Shown piece after piece: positions 11,700 to 23,962 of a DNA stretch of 64,000 bases. The translations under genes and the position numbers were made by a program. How positions within the stretch are numbered: the stretch's first letter is position 1; each line of letters starts with the position of its first letter. The stretch spans positions 7,941,501 through 8,005,500 of the forward strand of contig CM075765.1 of NCBI GenBank assembly GCA_037974665.1, given 5' to 3'. This stretch comes from Ehretia macrophylla. Taxonomy: Eukaryota > Streptophyta > Magnoliopsida > Boraginales > Ehretiaceae. Below the pieces are notes generated by a model. The model searched no databases, was not told where the DNA came from, and saw only the letters and a list, made by a program, of their open reading frames with translations.

Positions 11700-13312
11700 C
11701 TAAAGAGTACGGATATTCGTTTTGAGCTGGTCAATGTCTGCCTGAAAGCCATCCATACGAGTGTGCATGGTGGTAAATTGTGCATCTACATGGGCTTGGA
11801 GTACCGAGAGGTGTTCCACCAACACCTGCTAGAAATTTGGAACCGTGGAAACTGTAGGTGCACTTGGCTTTGCCTCATCAACACGAGCAACTGTTATAGT
11901 TTATCTAGGCTCCTGTGGCCTGGTAGCTTGTAAAGTCCGGTAAGTCCGCTCGTCCTCCATGTGTTTGTGCATACGCTTATAAGCCTCATAACTCCTTGTA
12001 TAGTCTGTATATCATATACGCCGCACAGGGAGTCCAACAAAGTCGTCATCACTAGTGGTCTAGCAGAGTTGCCTAAGTAAAGTTTCAATCAGTTGCGGAT
12101 AATACAACTTGCCATGCTGACCCTTGTCAGCAGGGGCGGAGCTAGGAATTTTTGTTAGTGGGGATTAAAATTTATAATTTTTGAACTATACAAGTATTTT
12201 TTTCAAAAAATACATAGAATTTTAACGTTTTTATGGGCCAGTGTGGGCTAAAATTCATAATTTTTGAATTGTACAAGTACTTTTATTTTTTAGTGGGGGC
12301 TAATTAATTTTTTTTAACTAAAAAAATATAGATATCTAATTTTTTTAAAAAAAATACATAAAAATTTTAACGTTTTTATAGATCAGTAAGGGCTAAAATT
12401 CATAATTTTTGAACTATACTAGTACTTTTATTTTTCAGTGGGGTCTAATTAATTTTTTTTAACTAAAAATACATAAATATCTAATTTTTTTTAAAAAAAA
12501 TACATAAAAATTTTAACGATTTTTATAAATCAGTAGGGACTGCAGCCTCCACTGACCCCAATATAACTCCGCCAGTGCTTGTCAGTGAGAATCGTGTTAT
12601 GTGCAGATAACATTAAAAACATCATTACCACCCTGACATCAAACAACAAACCCTTGGATAGCGAATACAAGATATGGACAAAGATCCCCATCTACTCCTA
12701 TTCATGCTTTATCGGGTGCATGTTGGCCCGAGCAAAATAGTCAAGTAACTACATATAGGAGCAAAGGTGGACTCTACGGTACTGTGCCCTACGCTCCCTA
12801 TCACAATCATAGAACAATAACAACTCTTGCAAGAACTTAGTCCCCTCAGGAATTGGGGCATACAAGTGACTTTCGACTCATGCTTCACCAAGGGTAATGC
12901 CCTTGAAGGTAACAGTGACGTGATGAGTAGTGAACTTGTAGGGGTGCTGGCCAATGCTAACATGAAAAATGAACGTTAACAGATCATCCTACTCCACTTG
13001 GCTCGTGCTCTAGGGGTCAGGCTTACAAGTCATATGCAACGTCTCATAAAAATCAGGGATAAATGACTCATGAATGTTCTCGAGCTCTCCCGGATTCGTG
13101 AGGTACTTGAGGTGTCGAGACCGACATAACTCAAGGGCATACCCAATATCTAGTTGTTTCTCAAATGTCTCAAGCCCAAACTGGCACTCACTATGAATAT
13201 TGGCATCGAAGAAATAACATCTCTCTCTCTTAGTAGGAAGTTGAGTAGCTGTCGGGACATATGGACCTACAATCTGAGCACTTTTTGTACTTGGTGTTGA
13301 AGTGGGAACCAT
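11700..13312 (-). pseudogene. Second decayed plant transposon-type gene, split by a MITE
   Basis: Read on the minus strand from ATG at 13312, one frame runs about 1.6 kb to TAG at 11700-11702 with no frameshift. Its interruptions are nonsense codons (first at 13010) and a 447-bp MITE at 12131-12577. Removing the MITE and one 8-bp duplication keeps the frame exactly (ILTDK then GQHGKLYY). Readable parts include KRERCYFFDANIHSECQF near the start, an HESFIPDFYETLHM segment resembling the EFYAN block, a central FYDCDRERRAQYRRVHLC segment, and a C-terminal helical stretch. The family guess is PF20167-like; I cannot name a function. Most stops fit C-to-T change of CAG, CGA or CAA. Confidence 0.5.
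12131..12577. mobile_element. hAT-type MITE
   Basis: Terminal inverted repeats CAGGGGCGGAG and (reverse complement of the right end) CACTGGCGGAG, with an exact 8-bp target duplication CTTGTCAG at 12123-12130 and 12578-12585. Eight-base duplications and CAGGGGCGGA-type ends are typical of hAT MITEs. The interior is three imperfect copies of a ~120-bp AT-rich unit containing TTTTTGAACTATAC and TTTTAACG. It has no coding capacity. Confidence 0.9.
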
Positions 13313-13402
13313 TCTTGTAAATAGACAAGGCTTCAGTTAGTAAAAAGGTCATAAGAATGTATGTAAATAAGAGGGTCGTATTTTAGCACATAGCGTGTTA
13401 GG
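13313..13402. other. left flank of element B
   Basis: Unremarkable sequence upstream of the decayed minus-strand gene. It ends with TTAGG (13398-13402), the target duplication repeated at 60080-60084. Confidence 0.8.
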
Positions 13403-13687
13403 TGTCACACCTCAACCCGGACACCTACAAAGGCTAAGGTCGGAAGTGATGTACGTAACTCTTAAAACCTGTGATTGATAACTTAACAAAATGCACATCC
13501 ATTGAAAGTTTCAAGAGACTGCCAAAGTCACCGGCCAAAATAGGATTACTCCACCCTATTAAATATATACAAGACAGTTTAGTTACATCATTAGTATCCA
13601 AAATAATATTACAGTACTTCAAGTTGTTCAATTATACAAAATATCTTCTATACAACAAGACTATGTCTTCAACAACAAGCATGAAGA

Positions 13688-13768
13688 TCACAACAAACAG
13701 AAATCGTTCTCATCGAACCAAGGAATTCTTTCATCACCTTGAGGGGCCGGGTCGGGCTCAACCTCACC
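13688..13768 (-). other. Acidic micro-open frame in B 3' LTR
   Basis: GEVEPDPAP then 16 codons ending FDENDFCLL and TGA. It begins at the G of the acceptor ATTACAG, in the same phase as the A, C and D micro-frames. The B 5' LTR copy (from 45161) keeps the frame and length with IEVEPEPAF at its start. Confidence 0.35.
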
Positions 13769-15102
13769 TGTAATTGTCAGAAAAAGAGGTGAGCTATACC
13801 AAGCTCAGCGAGGGAGGAATAGGAAGGGTTTTCACAAACATTAACCTTTGAAAACGCTTTAGTAAAACTATGCCATGCACATAAGAACATAACCTATGCA
13901 TAAACAACATATCTTATTGCGAGAAAACATAACAGGATTATAGCATATAAACATGATCAAGAGAGTGGTACAGGGCTCGAGAAGTGTCTCATATAGATGC
14001 AAGAGGTCACTCCTATCATCATAATGTAGTGCTTTGTTCTGTATAGCACTTCATCCCTATACCATACAAACTAGATAGAATAGTACAGGGATTGACAGGT
14101 AACTCATATGGGTGCAAGAGGTGCCTCCCACTATCATAGTAGTGTAGCACTTTGTTCCGTATAGTACTTCCTCCCTATACCACAACAATATGAAAAGTTA
14201 CAACCATAACGAGGATACCATTGAACAATCACATAGAGGATTCAAGACTTAACATATATGCAGTTGAACAAGTACAAATTCCCGTGGCATAAGCATTTGA
14301 GTCATATATACATTTTAACCAAACCAAAGATGCAAGAAGGGTACCATATAAACAATCAACCATTAATATCTCAGCTCATGTTGTCAAAAATCAATAATAT
14401 ATAATGCACTTAGAAGTAGCATAACAAGTATATCACAAGTATGTTCAACACACAAATCAACATTTAACCTCTCAACACTTAACTTACTTCAATAAGATAC
14501 ATGCCTACTTGCTCAACAATTCAAGCAATTAAACAACTATAAAACCCACATGCTACCATCTAATAGTTAAGAAAGTTAGCAAACACTTTATCTATCATGA
14601 AAGCATTTCAAAACCAGCCGACCAACCATTATAAAGCAGCAGGCCAACCAACACAAAGTAGTCGGCCAACCAACACACGAAGTAGCTAGCCAATACACTA
14701 AACCAACCAGCTAATACACCAAATCAATTGGTCGATACTCAAAATCGGCCGGACTATACACAAAATCAGCTGACCAACCAAACTCCACTACACAAATTTT
14801 ACCTTCAACTCCAATTCTTTATTTCTTCTTACAACACAAGAGTGTACACACAATCTTCACTATACCATAACTCCAATACCTCACTTAGCATGCTTATACA
14901 TCATCTAACACATACTACAACTTCTTAATTCATCAAAAACACCAAAACCATGATAGGAAAAGCCCTAGTTCTATTAACATGTAAAATGCCCAAATCATAC
15001 ACTAAACTTTTATATCATGCACGACAAGCAAGAAGATCAACATATGTTCAGCATATCACCTTGGATGAGCTTTAAAAACAAACTTTTGAAAGAATCCTTC
15101 AC
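13768..15102 (-). other. Candidate LTR leader intron, B 3' LTR
   Basis: On the minus strand the donor GAACGAG|GTGAAG lies at 15103/15102 and the acceptor ATTACAG ends at 13768. Hairpin II is at 13790-13807 (TGAGCT with AGCTCA). In the B 5' LTR the donor survives (AAG|GTGAGG at 59554/59553) but the acceptor AG is lost near 45250. No CTACTTT hairpin was found in B. Confidence 0.42.
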
Positions 15103-15239
15103 CTCGTTCTTGAGTTTAGAAGTAAATAAAACAAGAAAACACTTGATGAAAGCTAGAAAATGCAAAGAGATGGCACTAGCTCCCTTTCTTTCTCCTTATT
15201 CCTTCTTCTTTATTTTTCCTTGTTCAGCTGTGTGGGTTT

Positions 15240-15273
<34 letters not shown>

Positions 15274-15601
15274 TATGTTTTGTTTTATAATTGGTATGTG
15301 GGATATTTTGGTTAATGCCCAAATGACCAACAAGCCCTCCTAACTAAGCTTTATTTTCGAGTTTGCCATTCTAGTTTGATTCTAACTAGTTAGTTGGCTA
15401 TTGTTATTTAATAGGATCTAATTATTGCCTATGTTATTTAAAACATACAAATGCATGGGAACGAATGCCAATACACGTAAAACGATGCAAGTGCACATTA
15501 AATTAGTCAAATGCATATAAAACGATGTAATTGCACTTTAAATGGAGTAAATACATAGTAAATGACATAATTACATATGGTGTTTCGTGCAGGGCCTTAC
15601 A

Positions 15602-16026
15602 TCATCCCTCTTAACAGAATTGCGTCTTCGCAATTCCTTTATTCTAATGGAAACAAAGAGGTTGACCACCAAAATGTAATAAAACTTCTATTAACGATGG
15701 CAAGCTTACATTCCTCAAACTTAGACTTTAGAATGTATTACATGCCTCAAACATGATAGTCATTATTATAGTAAGATTGAGATCAACGGTTTAAATCACC
15801 CTTAATATCCTCCAAGATGGATTGATCAATTCCCAAAACCTTTACTGAACTTCAAGATAACTTTTAATCATGAATCATCCTCAATTAATAATAATAGACA
15901 TATAGTAAGGAAACAGTTTCAACTCTTAAAATACCTTAATTTTCCTAGGAGGTAAGCCCTGTTGTCACTAAATACTCCAAGTTCAATTCATCAAGTTATA
16001 ATTAGTATCTAAGGTTCAAGTCCAGA
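15602..16026 (-). other. Element B internal 3' end with polypurine tract
   Basis: On the minus strand GTTAAGAGGGATGA abuts the LTR, and just before it lies the GAAGACGCAATTCT block that corresponds to the conserved end of chromovirus pol. Nothing else coding is visible. Confidence 0.7.
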
Positions 16027-16965
16027 TGTGAAACCCAATTTTTCATTTTATCTCGATTTGCGTGTCTTTACCTTGTTTTGCGTGAATTGACCTGTTTATG
16101 TGCTATATGACTTAGAATGTGTTAAATATGTGATTTATATTCCTAATACATGCTATGTGTGCATTCATGAAATTTTCATCAAAATCAGCATCAGAAATTT
16201 TATCAACGATTTTTGTAAATAGTGTTTTAAACACCTATCCGCTAAAATTTTTACAAGGGTGTTTTAAACGTCTTAATACCTAGTCCTCTATTATTAATAG
16301 ACCCATGTTTGATAAAAATTGATTCTGAAATAGAATAGTTATTTAAATAGACTTTTTGGGCGAAAAGTAGCGTTTTTGAGCCAAATAGTAATTTTTTCTG
16401 AACCCGATTCTTGCATTGACTTTCATTGACCTTGTATATATTAATATAAATGTATTTATATGTGTTATTAAATGATTTTAGATTAATTGTGCATTCAAAA
16501 GATATTTGAAAATAAATAATATGACTTTTCACCTTCTTTTGCAAAAAATCGAGTTTTAAGCCGACTCGGGTGAAATTGTTTGAATGTAAAACTTCTTGTC
16601 ACCTAAAAATAAACTACTTGAGATAGTTTAGGTGTTGCATAATTAATTTGAGCAAGAGTAGTCAAGAAAATGAATTAAAAGACAAGAAAACACTAAAAAT
16701 AATTAGTTTCCACTTTTGACTTTCTTTTATTTGTTGACCTTTGCTTAATATATCACCAACACACATTAAAACAACACAAAACACACTCATTTTACACAGA
16801 CATTACCGAAATTCCATGAGGGAGAAGAAATAAGACATTTTTCAAAGGTTTTCAAGCATTTTTCACATAGATTTTGCAATTCAAGTCCAAATCACTTCAT
16901 TCAAATCTTGATTTCACTTGTTGGGCATCCATTCTACATGTTTCTTGCATAAAAACACATCAAAG

Positions 16966-18125
16966 GTGAGAGAAAAATTCTAGATCTCAAAACTCATATT
17001 TTGTGTTTATGCGTATAAATAATTATTGAACTGTTAGAATGTTAATTTGAAGTTAGATTATTGTTCCATGCATGCTAGGGATCATTTATATGTAATCTTA
17101 CGAGATTTGAACAGTTGTAGAATAATTATTATTTTTCGGGTATTTAAAGTTGAGTTATTTGCCATTTCTTGATTATCTTGAGTTGTATTGGTTGAAATCG
17201 ATTGCCGTCGATTTCTAAAAGTTTGATAATTACGTGGTAGCGCTGTTGTAATGCTGAATTTTCCATTGGGATGTCCGGGTGAAAATCCAAAAATTTCAGA
17301 AATGACACACTAGGGTTTTAGGGTTATTGGGCATGATTTGGATGTGTTTTGGTTGGTTTCCAAGGGGGCTAATGTAGTTGATTGATTGGGTGAGTGATAG
17401 AAACTGATTTGGAGTTGTTTGGATTAGTAGAATGTAAGATATGATTATTTGAAGTTTAGGTTGTCTTTTTTTAAAATGTTAGATTATGCCTTTAGTTGAT
17501 TGGGTGTGGTTTGAGTGATTGAATTGTGAGTTGATGATGGGTAAACTAGGGTTTGATTGTGTGTTTAATGCATGTTCGGTTAGATGGCCTACTTTGTCAT
17601 CTAACTTAGTTATTTGTTGTTAAATTGATTATTGATGTTATTATGATGATAATATGATTATTGATTGATAATTGATGCCGGGAGATAGACAGTTCTGCTA
17701 GACTGTCCTCTTGTGAATGATTGATGTTTATTATTATTACTGAGTCTTTGGTATGTGTGTGTCACCTCTTGGGCAGTATCGGGCTGTCGGGTTGATAACA
17801 GCATGACTACTAGAGACTGCTTCCAGCTCGCATGACGGAGGTGTCATGGAAGGAGAGGTTATTGAGGTACCTCGGGTGCGTGAGTTTATGGGAGTCACAA
17901 GAAGGTTGTTATGATCGTGATGCCGTTTGGAGCTACACCAACTAGTGTATCCTTTATTGAATGGTCATTATAGATTATGTGATGATAGTATTATTGATGT
18001 TATTGTGTTTTTACTTGCTCAAATGATTATTTCCAAGGAGTAGAGTGAATACTGTTAGAGATCTATCGGATCCTCACTGGGCTTACTTTATATAAGCTCA
18101 CTCTCTATTATTGCATGCTTACAAG
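16966..18125 (+). other. Candidate LTR leader intron, solo LTR A'
   Basis: Donor CAAAG|GTGAGAG at 16965/16966 and acceptor CTTACAAG at 18125. Hairpin I at 17579-17605 has a fully paired 10-bp stem and loop CTACTTT; hairpin II at 18078-18100 pairs GGGCTTA with TAAGCTC. Confidence 0.5.
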
Positions 18126-18216
18126 TGTACTTGAGCAAGATTACGGATACGTGCCTCAGGAAGCTGAGAATGTGCTTTATGTGGACGAGTCTTGTGTGCC
18201 GGAGTCATTGCCATGA
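18124..18216 (+). other. Acidic micro-open frame in A'
   Basis: 29 codons (VLEQDYGYVP at the start, VPESLP at the end), the same length as in element A with no indel. It is the most diverged A-type copy and the one that shows mostly synonymous change. Confidence 0.4.
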
Positions 18217-18610
18217 ATTTGTCTTAGTTGTTGTAATATGTTATATTGTATAGCTTACTCAATTATAAGACTTATGTATGATGGTTTAGTAGTCTTTCTT
18301 TTGATCATGTTTAGATTACTAAGTTGGTTTATAATCTATTTTGAAATGTATGTACAGTTCATGTATGAAGTTGGAACGGAGGCGTATAACTATGAACGGA
18401 TTGTTGAAGGAATGATAATTGTATAATATGGTTATGTTGTATGTTGTTAATTTAATTGAGGAGTTGGTTGTTGAATGGTTTGTGGAGTTGGTTGTATGAT
18501 ATTCTGAAGAGGTTGATTTAGAGCCTCGGTGTCTTAATTACTGTCGTTATACTGCCGAAATTTCGTTGCGTCCTGACTGATTATAGGAGGGATCGAGTTG
18601 GGGCGTGACA

Positions 18611-19542
18611 CCAGAGATGGTTCGATCAAAGTCTCACTTACGAGTAAAATCATTTCATTAATCTCATAACATAATACACCTCAAAATCTTGCAAGTCAAC
18701 TTGGTGAACTTAAATGATCCATGCAAACATTAAGAGTCTAGTCACCAAAGTGTCATTCTTCCTCGATTTATCATTACTTGATTATCACCTTATTGGGCTT
18801 CACTCCTTTGTCATGCTTCCTTACCTTTATCTTTAAGAAATCAAGCTTTACATTCTCATTAGTCATGACATTTCTAGCCTTTTTAAAAACCAAGCGAAGA
18901 GTCTCTTGAAACTAACAAGCAACGCACAAAGTTCCTCAAAATACCATCTAGCACCAAGTGGCGTTGAATTCTTATCCTTATCTTGTCACCCATCCCAATT
19001 TACATATAAAACAAGTAAGACACCTTATCTAACTAGGATCCTCAACTTTTTAGTACCATATAACACCACAATTCACCAATGTAACACCTTCAATAACACC
19101 TATATCATAATCAATAAACAATTATAGCACAAGTATAAGTTACAACACATAAGACTAGCACATAATGGTTGGGGATTTATTCAAGTCCAATTTCAAGTAT
19201 ATTACTCTATGTTTATTATACATCAAGAGGTCCTAATACTGGTAACATCTTAGCACCTATATATGAGAGTCATGGCCGAGGATATATGTAGACACCAAAT
19301 TCACTTATTAACCTTTTTGTACATAACTTATTCTCCTAAATGCATTGCAACACTAGACTATGTTAATGGCTCAAGTCTTAATCGTGTCAGAACTAAGACT
19401 AATCACTTAACGTATATCACATATCTTAACCACACATAGTACATAAATTCTTCCTTTACCAATACTCCAAACTCTCTAAATAGTTATAGCATGCATATAA
19501 TATTACACAACATCCCATAACTAATGTCTCAAGTAGATTAGT
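18611..19542 (-). other. Element B internal region, middle part
   Basis: No open frame of note and no recognisable retroelement domain on either strand. Ends with TTAGT (19538-19542), the target duplication of element C. Confidence 0.6.
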
Positions 19543-19889
19543 TGTCACAACCCCATTTTTCAATCACTAATATAATCTCTGATACCATAGAAAAGAAAGG
19601 AACTCAAAATTACATCAACCATAAACAACCTGGGATCGTGATTCCACGGGCTTAAGAAGATCACTCCTCCTAAGTCCGCTAAGACACAATTACAATAGCC
19701 CGAACATTATTATCCACAATTAGAAACATCAAGGCTAATAAATAATTACCTTCCAAATACTAAATCCCAAATTTATAAACTTGCAATTACATTAGTCCAT
19801 CGAATCCAAACGAGCCTAATTACAACATCTAACTATTACATTAATACAAATAGTACTTATTATACAAACTTCATCACTAAAGATTAATA

Positions 19890-19976
19890 CTACAACATAC
19901 TAAGACAAACATCGGCCTCATCACATAGTGACACATTTTCATCAACCAGTGGAACATACTCTGGCTCATTTATACC
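19890..19976 (-). other. Acidic micro-open frame in C 3' LTR
   Basis: GINEPEYVPLVDENV then 13 codons and a stop. It begins at the acceptor G, in the phase shared with A, B and D. The C 5' LTR copy keeps INEPEYAPLVDENI and then changes frame. Confidence 0.38.
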
Positions 19977-22269
19977 TAAAAGGGGAAAATAAAATAGGGG
20001 TGAGCTTATCTGGTACCAAAGCTCAGCGAGGGGGGAATCTAGGAAGGGTTTTCGAATACATTTTCCTGTTTGTAAACGATTTAGAAACTTTTGAATGCCA
20101 TGCACATACATTTGCGAGCAAGTCAGGTACTTTTCATATAATAGGCAATCGGTAACACGTGAAACAATATTGAGTAAGCAATTCTACTCTTCGAGGACCT
20201 GGACATCACATAAGAACATTTATAAGGAATGAAATTAAACATGATATCAAATAAATAACTCTACTCTCTAAGGGTGATACCAAGCAAGAGTAGGAAAAGG
20301 ATACAATTGCAAGAGCATTTGTAGAGATGGCCAGTCTCAAGTCTTTTGTCAATATCATTTCCCCATACATCAACAATTAGGTGAAATCTGGATATACACC
20401 ACGAATTACCATGGTAGCCAAGACCATCCTAGCAAGCCCGATGCTGCCCAGGCGGAACTAGAACTTCTATCATGGGGTTCATTAGATTGCTTGAATTGAG
20501 TACGTCCCAACTTTCCTAGAGGGTCAAAGCTCCTCAACGAAAGAGGGCATTAATAAATAAGAACATATTTGAAAGGCAACAAAGTAGGTTGCCTCCGTCA
20601 ATCAAGCATTTAAACTTATACCTTTCCAATAACACATCAATTTATACATCACATACCATTTCAAATCTAAGTTTCATGCAAATATAAACACTATGACAAT
20701 TAACTTGGCATCAAGTTCACAATTCCACATACTTGCACATTTATAGCATATTAAACGAGTTAACGAATAACGATTCAACATATTTCACGTTAACAGTTCA
20801 ACAAGTATTTACACATTTAGGAGCCATTTAATAACAACACAAATTAATGAGAACTTGCAGTTTGGCCATTTAGACAACAACATCTAGTAGTAGCAAACAA
20901 CTAGCTAGTACAAGGCAACCTCAGCAATCCCATAGTAGCCCAACTTAAACAGTTCAGTTACCTACTCTCCCAACCTCCAAATAATCTTCTTTTAGTATAG
21001 AATTAAAGATCTTCGAGTGAAGATAATGCTAAAAATCAAACAGAGCTCAATTCTGATCTAAATTCACTGTGTTATAGCCAGTTTAGTGCAACTATGTCAA
21101 GCTGTCCAGTTCACATGTTTTTCCTGAGTCATTTCGGAAATTGTCAGTTCAAAGGTCTAAAACGTTGGAATTATCTTTTGTGCAAAACACAAAATTTGTT
21201 CTAAACTGTACAATCTAGCCACTGTAAAAGTGAGTTCATTTACTATGTCTGAAAAGCAATAGAAGTTGGTGATAACAATCTGTCCAGAAATTCTAGCACA
21301 ATTATTTTACAAGTTTATCTTCTAATTTAACAATTCTAACAACCTCTACAAGCATCGCCTATACACAAACATATAGCTACTTCATCAAGCTTAACCCTCA
21401 AGAAAGAAATTAAACACTAACTCATAGTTAACTTCCACAAATTCCTTGATTTCAACTACCCTATGATTTTTGCATTGTCAGAGGCTTTAAATGATTAAAT
21501 TAGCTCTAGCATCAAAAATAAAGTTTGTTATAAACTGAATAATCTAGCTACTATATAAATTTCATCAAATTCCAAGCACGTTTCCTATGTCAAAAGGCCT
21601 CTAAAAGTCAGATATACTGCACTGTCTAGTTTCAGACGAAATTTCAATAAGGCTATCCTTACCAAGGGTCTTTAAAATGTAAAAAAAATACTAAATTTAG
21701 AAATTTTTAGAGACCCAGTCTCTAAAAAATATTATTAATGATTAAATATACATGGGACCTACCACTTTTTACAACTTTTGAGGCAAAATAGAGACCCAGT
21801 CTCTATTTTGGGCTCTAAATTTGAAGACCAAATAGAGACTGGGTCTCTATTTTGCTTCAAAAGTTATGAAAAGTGGTGGGTCTCATGTATATTTAAATCA
21901 TTAATAATATTTTTTAGAGACTTGGTCTCTAAAAGTTTACAAATTTAGTATGTTTTACATTTTAAAAACCCTCGGTAAGGATAGCCTAACCTACTGAAAT
22001 GAGCTAATTTAAGCATGATAACGATATATTTTCAACAAATACTTAACATGAACTTTGTTCGTCTATGGGTTTAGAATAACATATATTTATTTCAGATTTT
22101 CTAGCATGATTTAACTGTCCAAATAGCACATATACAAACATTGTGCAAATTGGTTCTTCAAGGACATGTTCAATTCATATATCTTAGCAACAAAATGATA
22201 ACAACTCATCTACATATATTTATCCATGCTTCTTGAACTTATAAAAACCATTTAGAAAGAACCCCTCAC
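19976..22269 (-). other. Candidate LTR leader intron, C 3' LTR
   Basis: Minus-strand donor TTCAAAG|GTGAGGGG at 22270/22269 and acceptor CCTTTTTAG ending at 19976. Hairpin I is at 20575-20593 (GGCAAC, loop CTACTTT, GTTGCC); hairpin II is at 20001-20025 (TGAGCTT with AAGCTCA). About 1955 nt without the MITE. Confidence 0.48.
21651..21986. mobile_element. Foldback MITE, Tourist/Harbinger-like
   Basis: 336 bp, nearly a perfect hairpin from end to end. Ends are GGCTATCCTTACC and its complement, with 3-bp duplications TAA at 21648-21650 and 21987-21989. It is absent from the partner LTR, where TTCAATAACCTACTG is uninterrupted at about 43025. Inside are nested GAGACCCAGTCTC palindromes. TAA duplication and GG ends suggest the PIF/Harbinger superfamily. 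Confidence 0.85.
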
Positions 22270-23143
22270 CTTTGAATTTGGAAGATAATAGCTAAAACAC
22301 CTTTTGAATATGCAAGAACCACTTGACTATGCAAAGAAAATCACTTGTTTAGCTTCCAATCTTTCCTTTATTGCCTTGTTCCTCACCAATTCTTTACTAG
22401 TTTTGCTCACAAAACTCTCATCTTGCTTCCTTAGGGCCGACGATTTTGGGAGGGTTGGTAGATGTCTATTTGTTTTGTTTAATTAGTTGTCTTAATAGCC
22501 AAGACAAGGTTTAGCCTAATTCTATTTTAACCCCAAGCAATTCCTAGCTTTGCAAAATGAGCTTCTTCTTTTTCCTTCTATAGCTATTGCGTCCCTAGGG
22601 TAATTTAGGATAGTTGAAACTTAGTTTATTTAGTTTACTTGGTGCCCAAATTCAACATTTGATAATTTCAATTTGACCTCTAAAGTTTGGAAGCTTTACC
22701 ATTTTACCCAAATGTATTCTAGCTTCTGCAAAATGAGCTTCTTCTTTTTCCTTCTTGTAGCTGTGGGGTCCCAAGTGTAATTTAGCAAAGTTTAATTCTA
22801 GTTCTAAGTGGTTTACTTGGTGACCAAGTAAAGGTTTAGGTAACTATATTTTGGCCCCAAAGTTTTCTAATGTTTGCAAAGTTACCCCTAAAGTTACTCT
22901 AACTTAATCTCTATTATTCTAACTTAATTTTTAACTCATTCCTTTTCACATAACAAGTAATTACAATATATGAAGCACCCAAATACATGTAATTACACAT
23001 AGTATTATATTAATGTACGTAATTTACATAATTGCACGTAAAACGAGACAAATACACGTAGAACAATGTAAATATATGCTAAATGATATAAAAACGTATC
23101 AAATTCTATAAAAATGCATATGGCCTTCGTGAGGGGCTTCACA

Positions 23144-23156
23144 TCCTTCCTCCCTT
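23144..23156 (-). other. Element C polypurine tract
   Basis: AAGGGAGGAAGGA on the minus strand, touching the 3' LTR start. Confidence 0.75.
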
Positions 23157-23962
23157 AACAGAATTGCACCATCGCATTTCATTCCTCTGAAGACAATTCC
23201 CTCGTTGAGGGATTCCCAGTTAAGTGCTCTACACAAAAAACCACTCAAGTATATTGAATAAGAATTCCAAGTAAAGAAGCCAATTACCACGTCCGAATAC
23301 CAAATAAGAATCCCTGGATAAGAAGACCGAAAACCATATAGGAATACCAAGTGAGAATTCCAAGTAAGAATACCATACTGAATGAGTATACAATTACCGA
23401 GTCTCTAGATACCAAATGAGATCTCCAAATATGAATCCCGAGATGGACCATCGAATAAGAATACCAAAGAAGAAGATTCAATAAGAAAGCCGAGCAAGGA
23501 TTCTGAAATAGAGCACCAAACATAATTGCTGAAGAAGGATATCAACCACTGGATAAGATTCCCAAATAATAATCCCTAAATAAAAGCACTAGATAGGAAT
23601 CCATTAGTTCACACCTCGCTGTAGAGTGATATTTTTCTATACTCCGATCAACATGAATACCACATGATATGATACCTTGGAGTTAAGTAATTGTATAATC
23701 CTAAATAGAAAGTAAAATGAGGCCAACAACAACTCTTAATCCTCAATCGGGATTTCTCATGTTCCAACTTCACATACTACTCAGTTACCAATTTAACATC
23801 ATGCGCATATTATCTTCAAGTATGTCAAACAACTCCCTACTTACATGTCACCATGTTGCATTCAAAGAAGTATAATAAAAGAACGAGTAACATCGAGGTC
23901 AATCAATACTTTAACTTATAAGTTCATAACAAGGGTTTACCTTCAACCACAGCTACTGCCTG
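23157..23962 (-). other. Element C internal 3' region with degenerate minisatellite
   Basis: About 23230-23600 consists of many imperfect copies of a short unit like GAATACCAAGTAAGAATTCC (about 10-20 bp spacing). Reading frames on the minus strand translate it as WYS-rich hydrophobic strings, which I take as repeat artefacts. It occupies the place where integrase would normally end. The segment 23600-23957 shows nothing recognisable and ends in GCCTG (23958-23962), the target duplication of H. Confidence 0.6.

Larger units (their letters stand above)
13403..15601 (-). repeat. Element B 3' LTR
   Basis: Reads TGTAAGGCCC...GGTGTGACA on the minus strand. It contains a ~115-bp tandem duplication (about 13964-14200, each unit with GTACAGGG and TAGCACTT), a degenerate ~22-bp GCCAACCAACACA array (14610-14790), a (GT)n run at 15242-15271, a TATA-like box on the minus strand near 15285, and a ~21-bp TGCACGTAAAACG array at 15437-15580. 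Confidence 0.92.
16027..18610 (+). mobile_element. Solo LTR A' (relative of element A)
   Basis: 2584 bp from TGTGAAACCC to GCGTGACA with target duplication CCAGA at 16022-16026 and 18611-18615. It has no internal region, so the element was lost by LTR-LTR recombination. It aligns with the A LTRs over most of its length. It carries an extra AT-rich segment at about 16370-16540 relative to A. Confidence 0.93.
19543..23143 (-). repeat. Element C 3' LTR
   Basis: 3601 bp, TGTGAAGCCC...GGTTGTGACA on the minus strand. It is longer than its partner mainly because of the foldback MITE at 21651-21986. A ~21-bp ACGTAAAACG-type array occupies 22970-23125 at the LTR's sense 5' end. Confidence 0.93.

Noticed and set aside
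23099..23523. Two overlapping minus-strand hydrophobic frames rich in Trp-Tyr-Ser
   Set aside because: They translate the degenerate minisatellite and polypurine region of element C; not a membrane protein gene.
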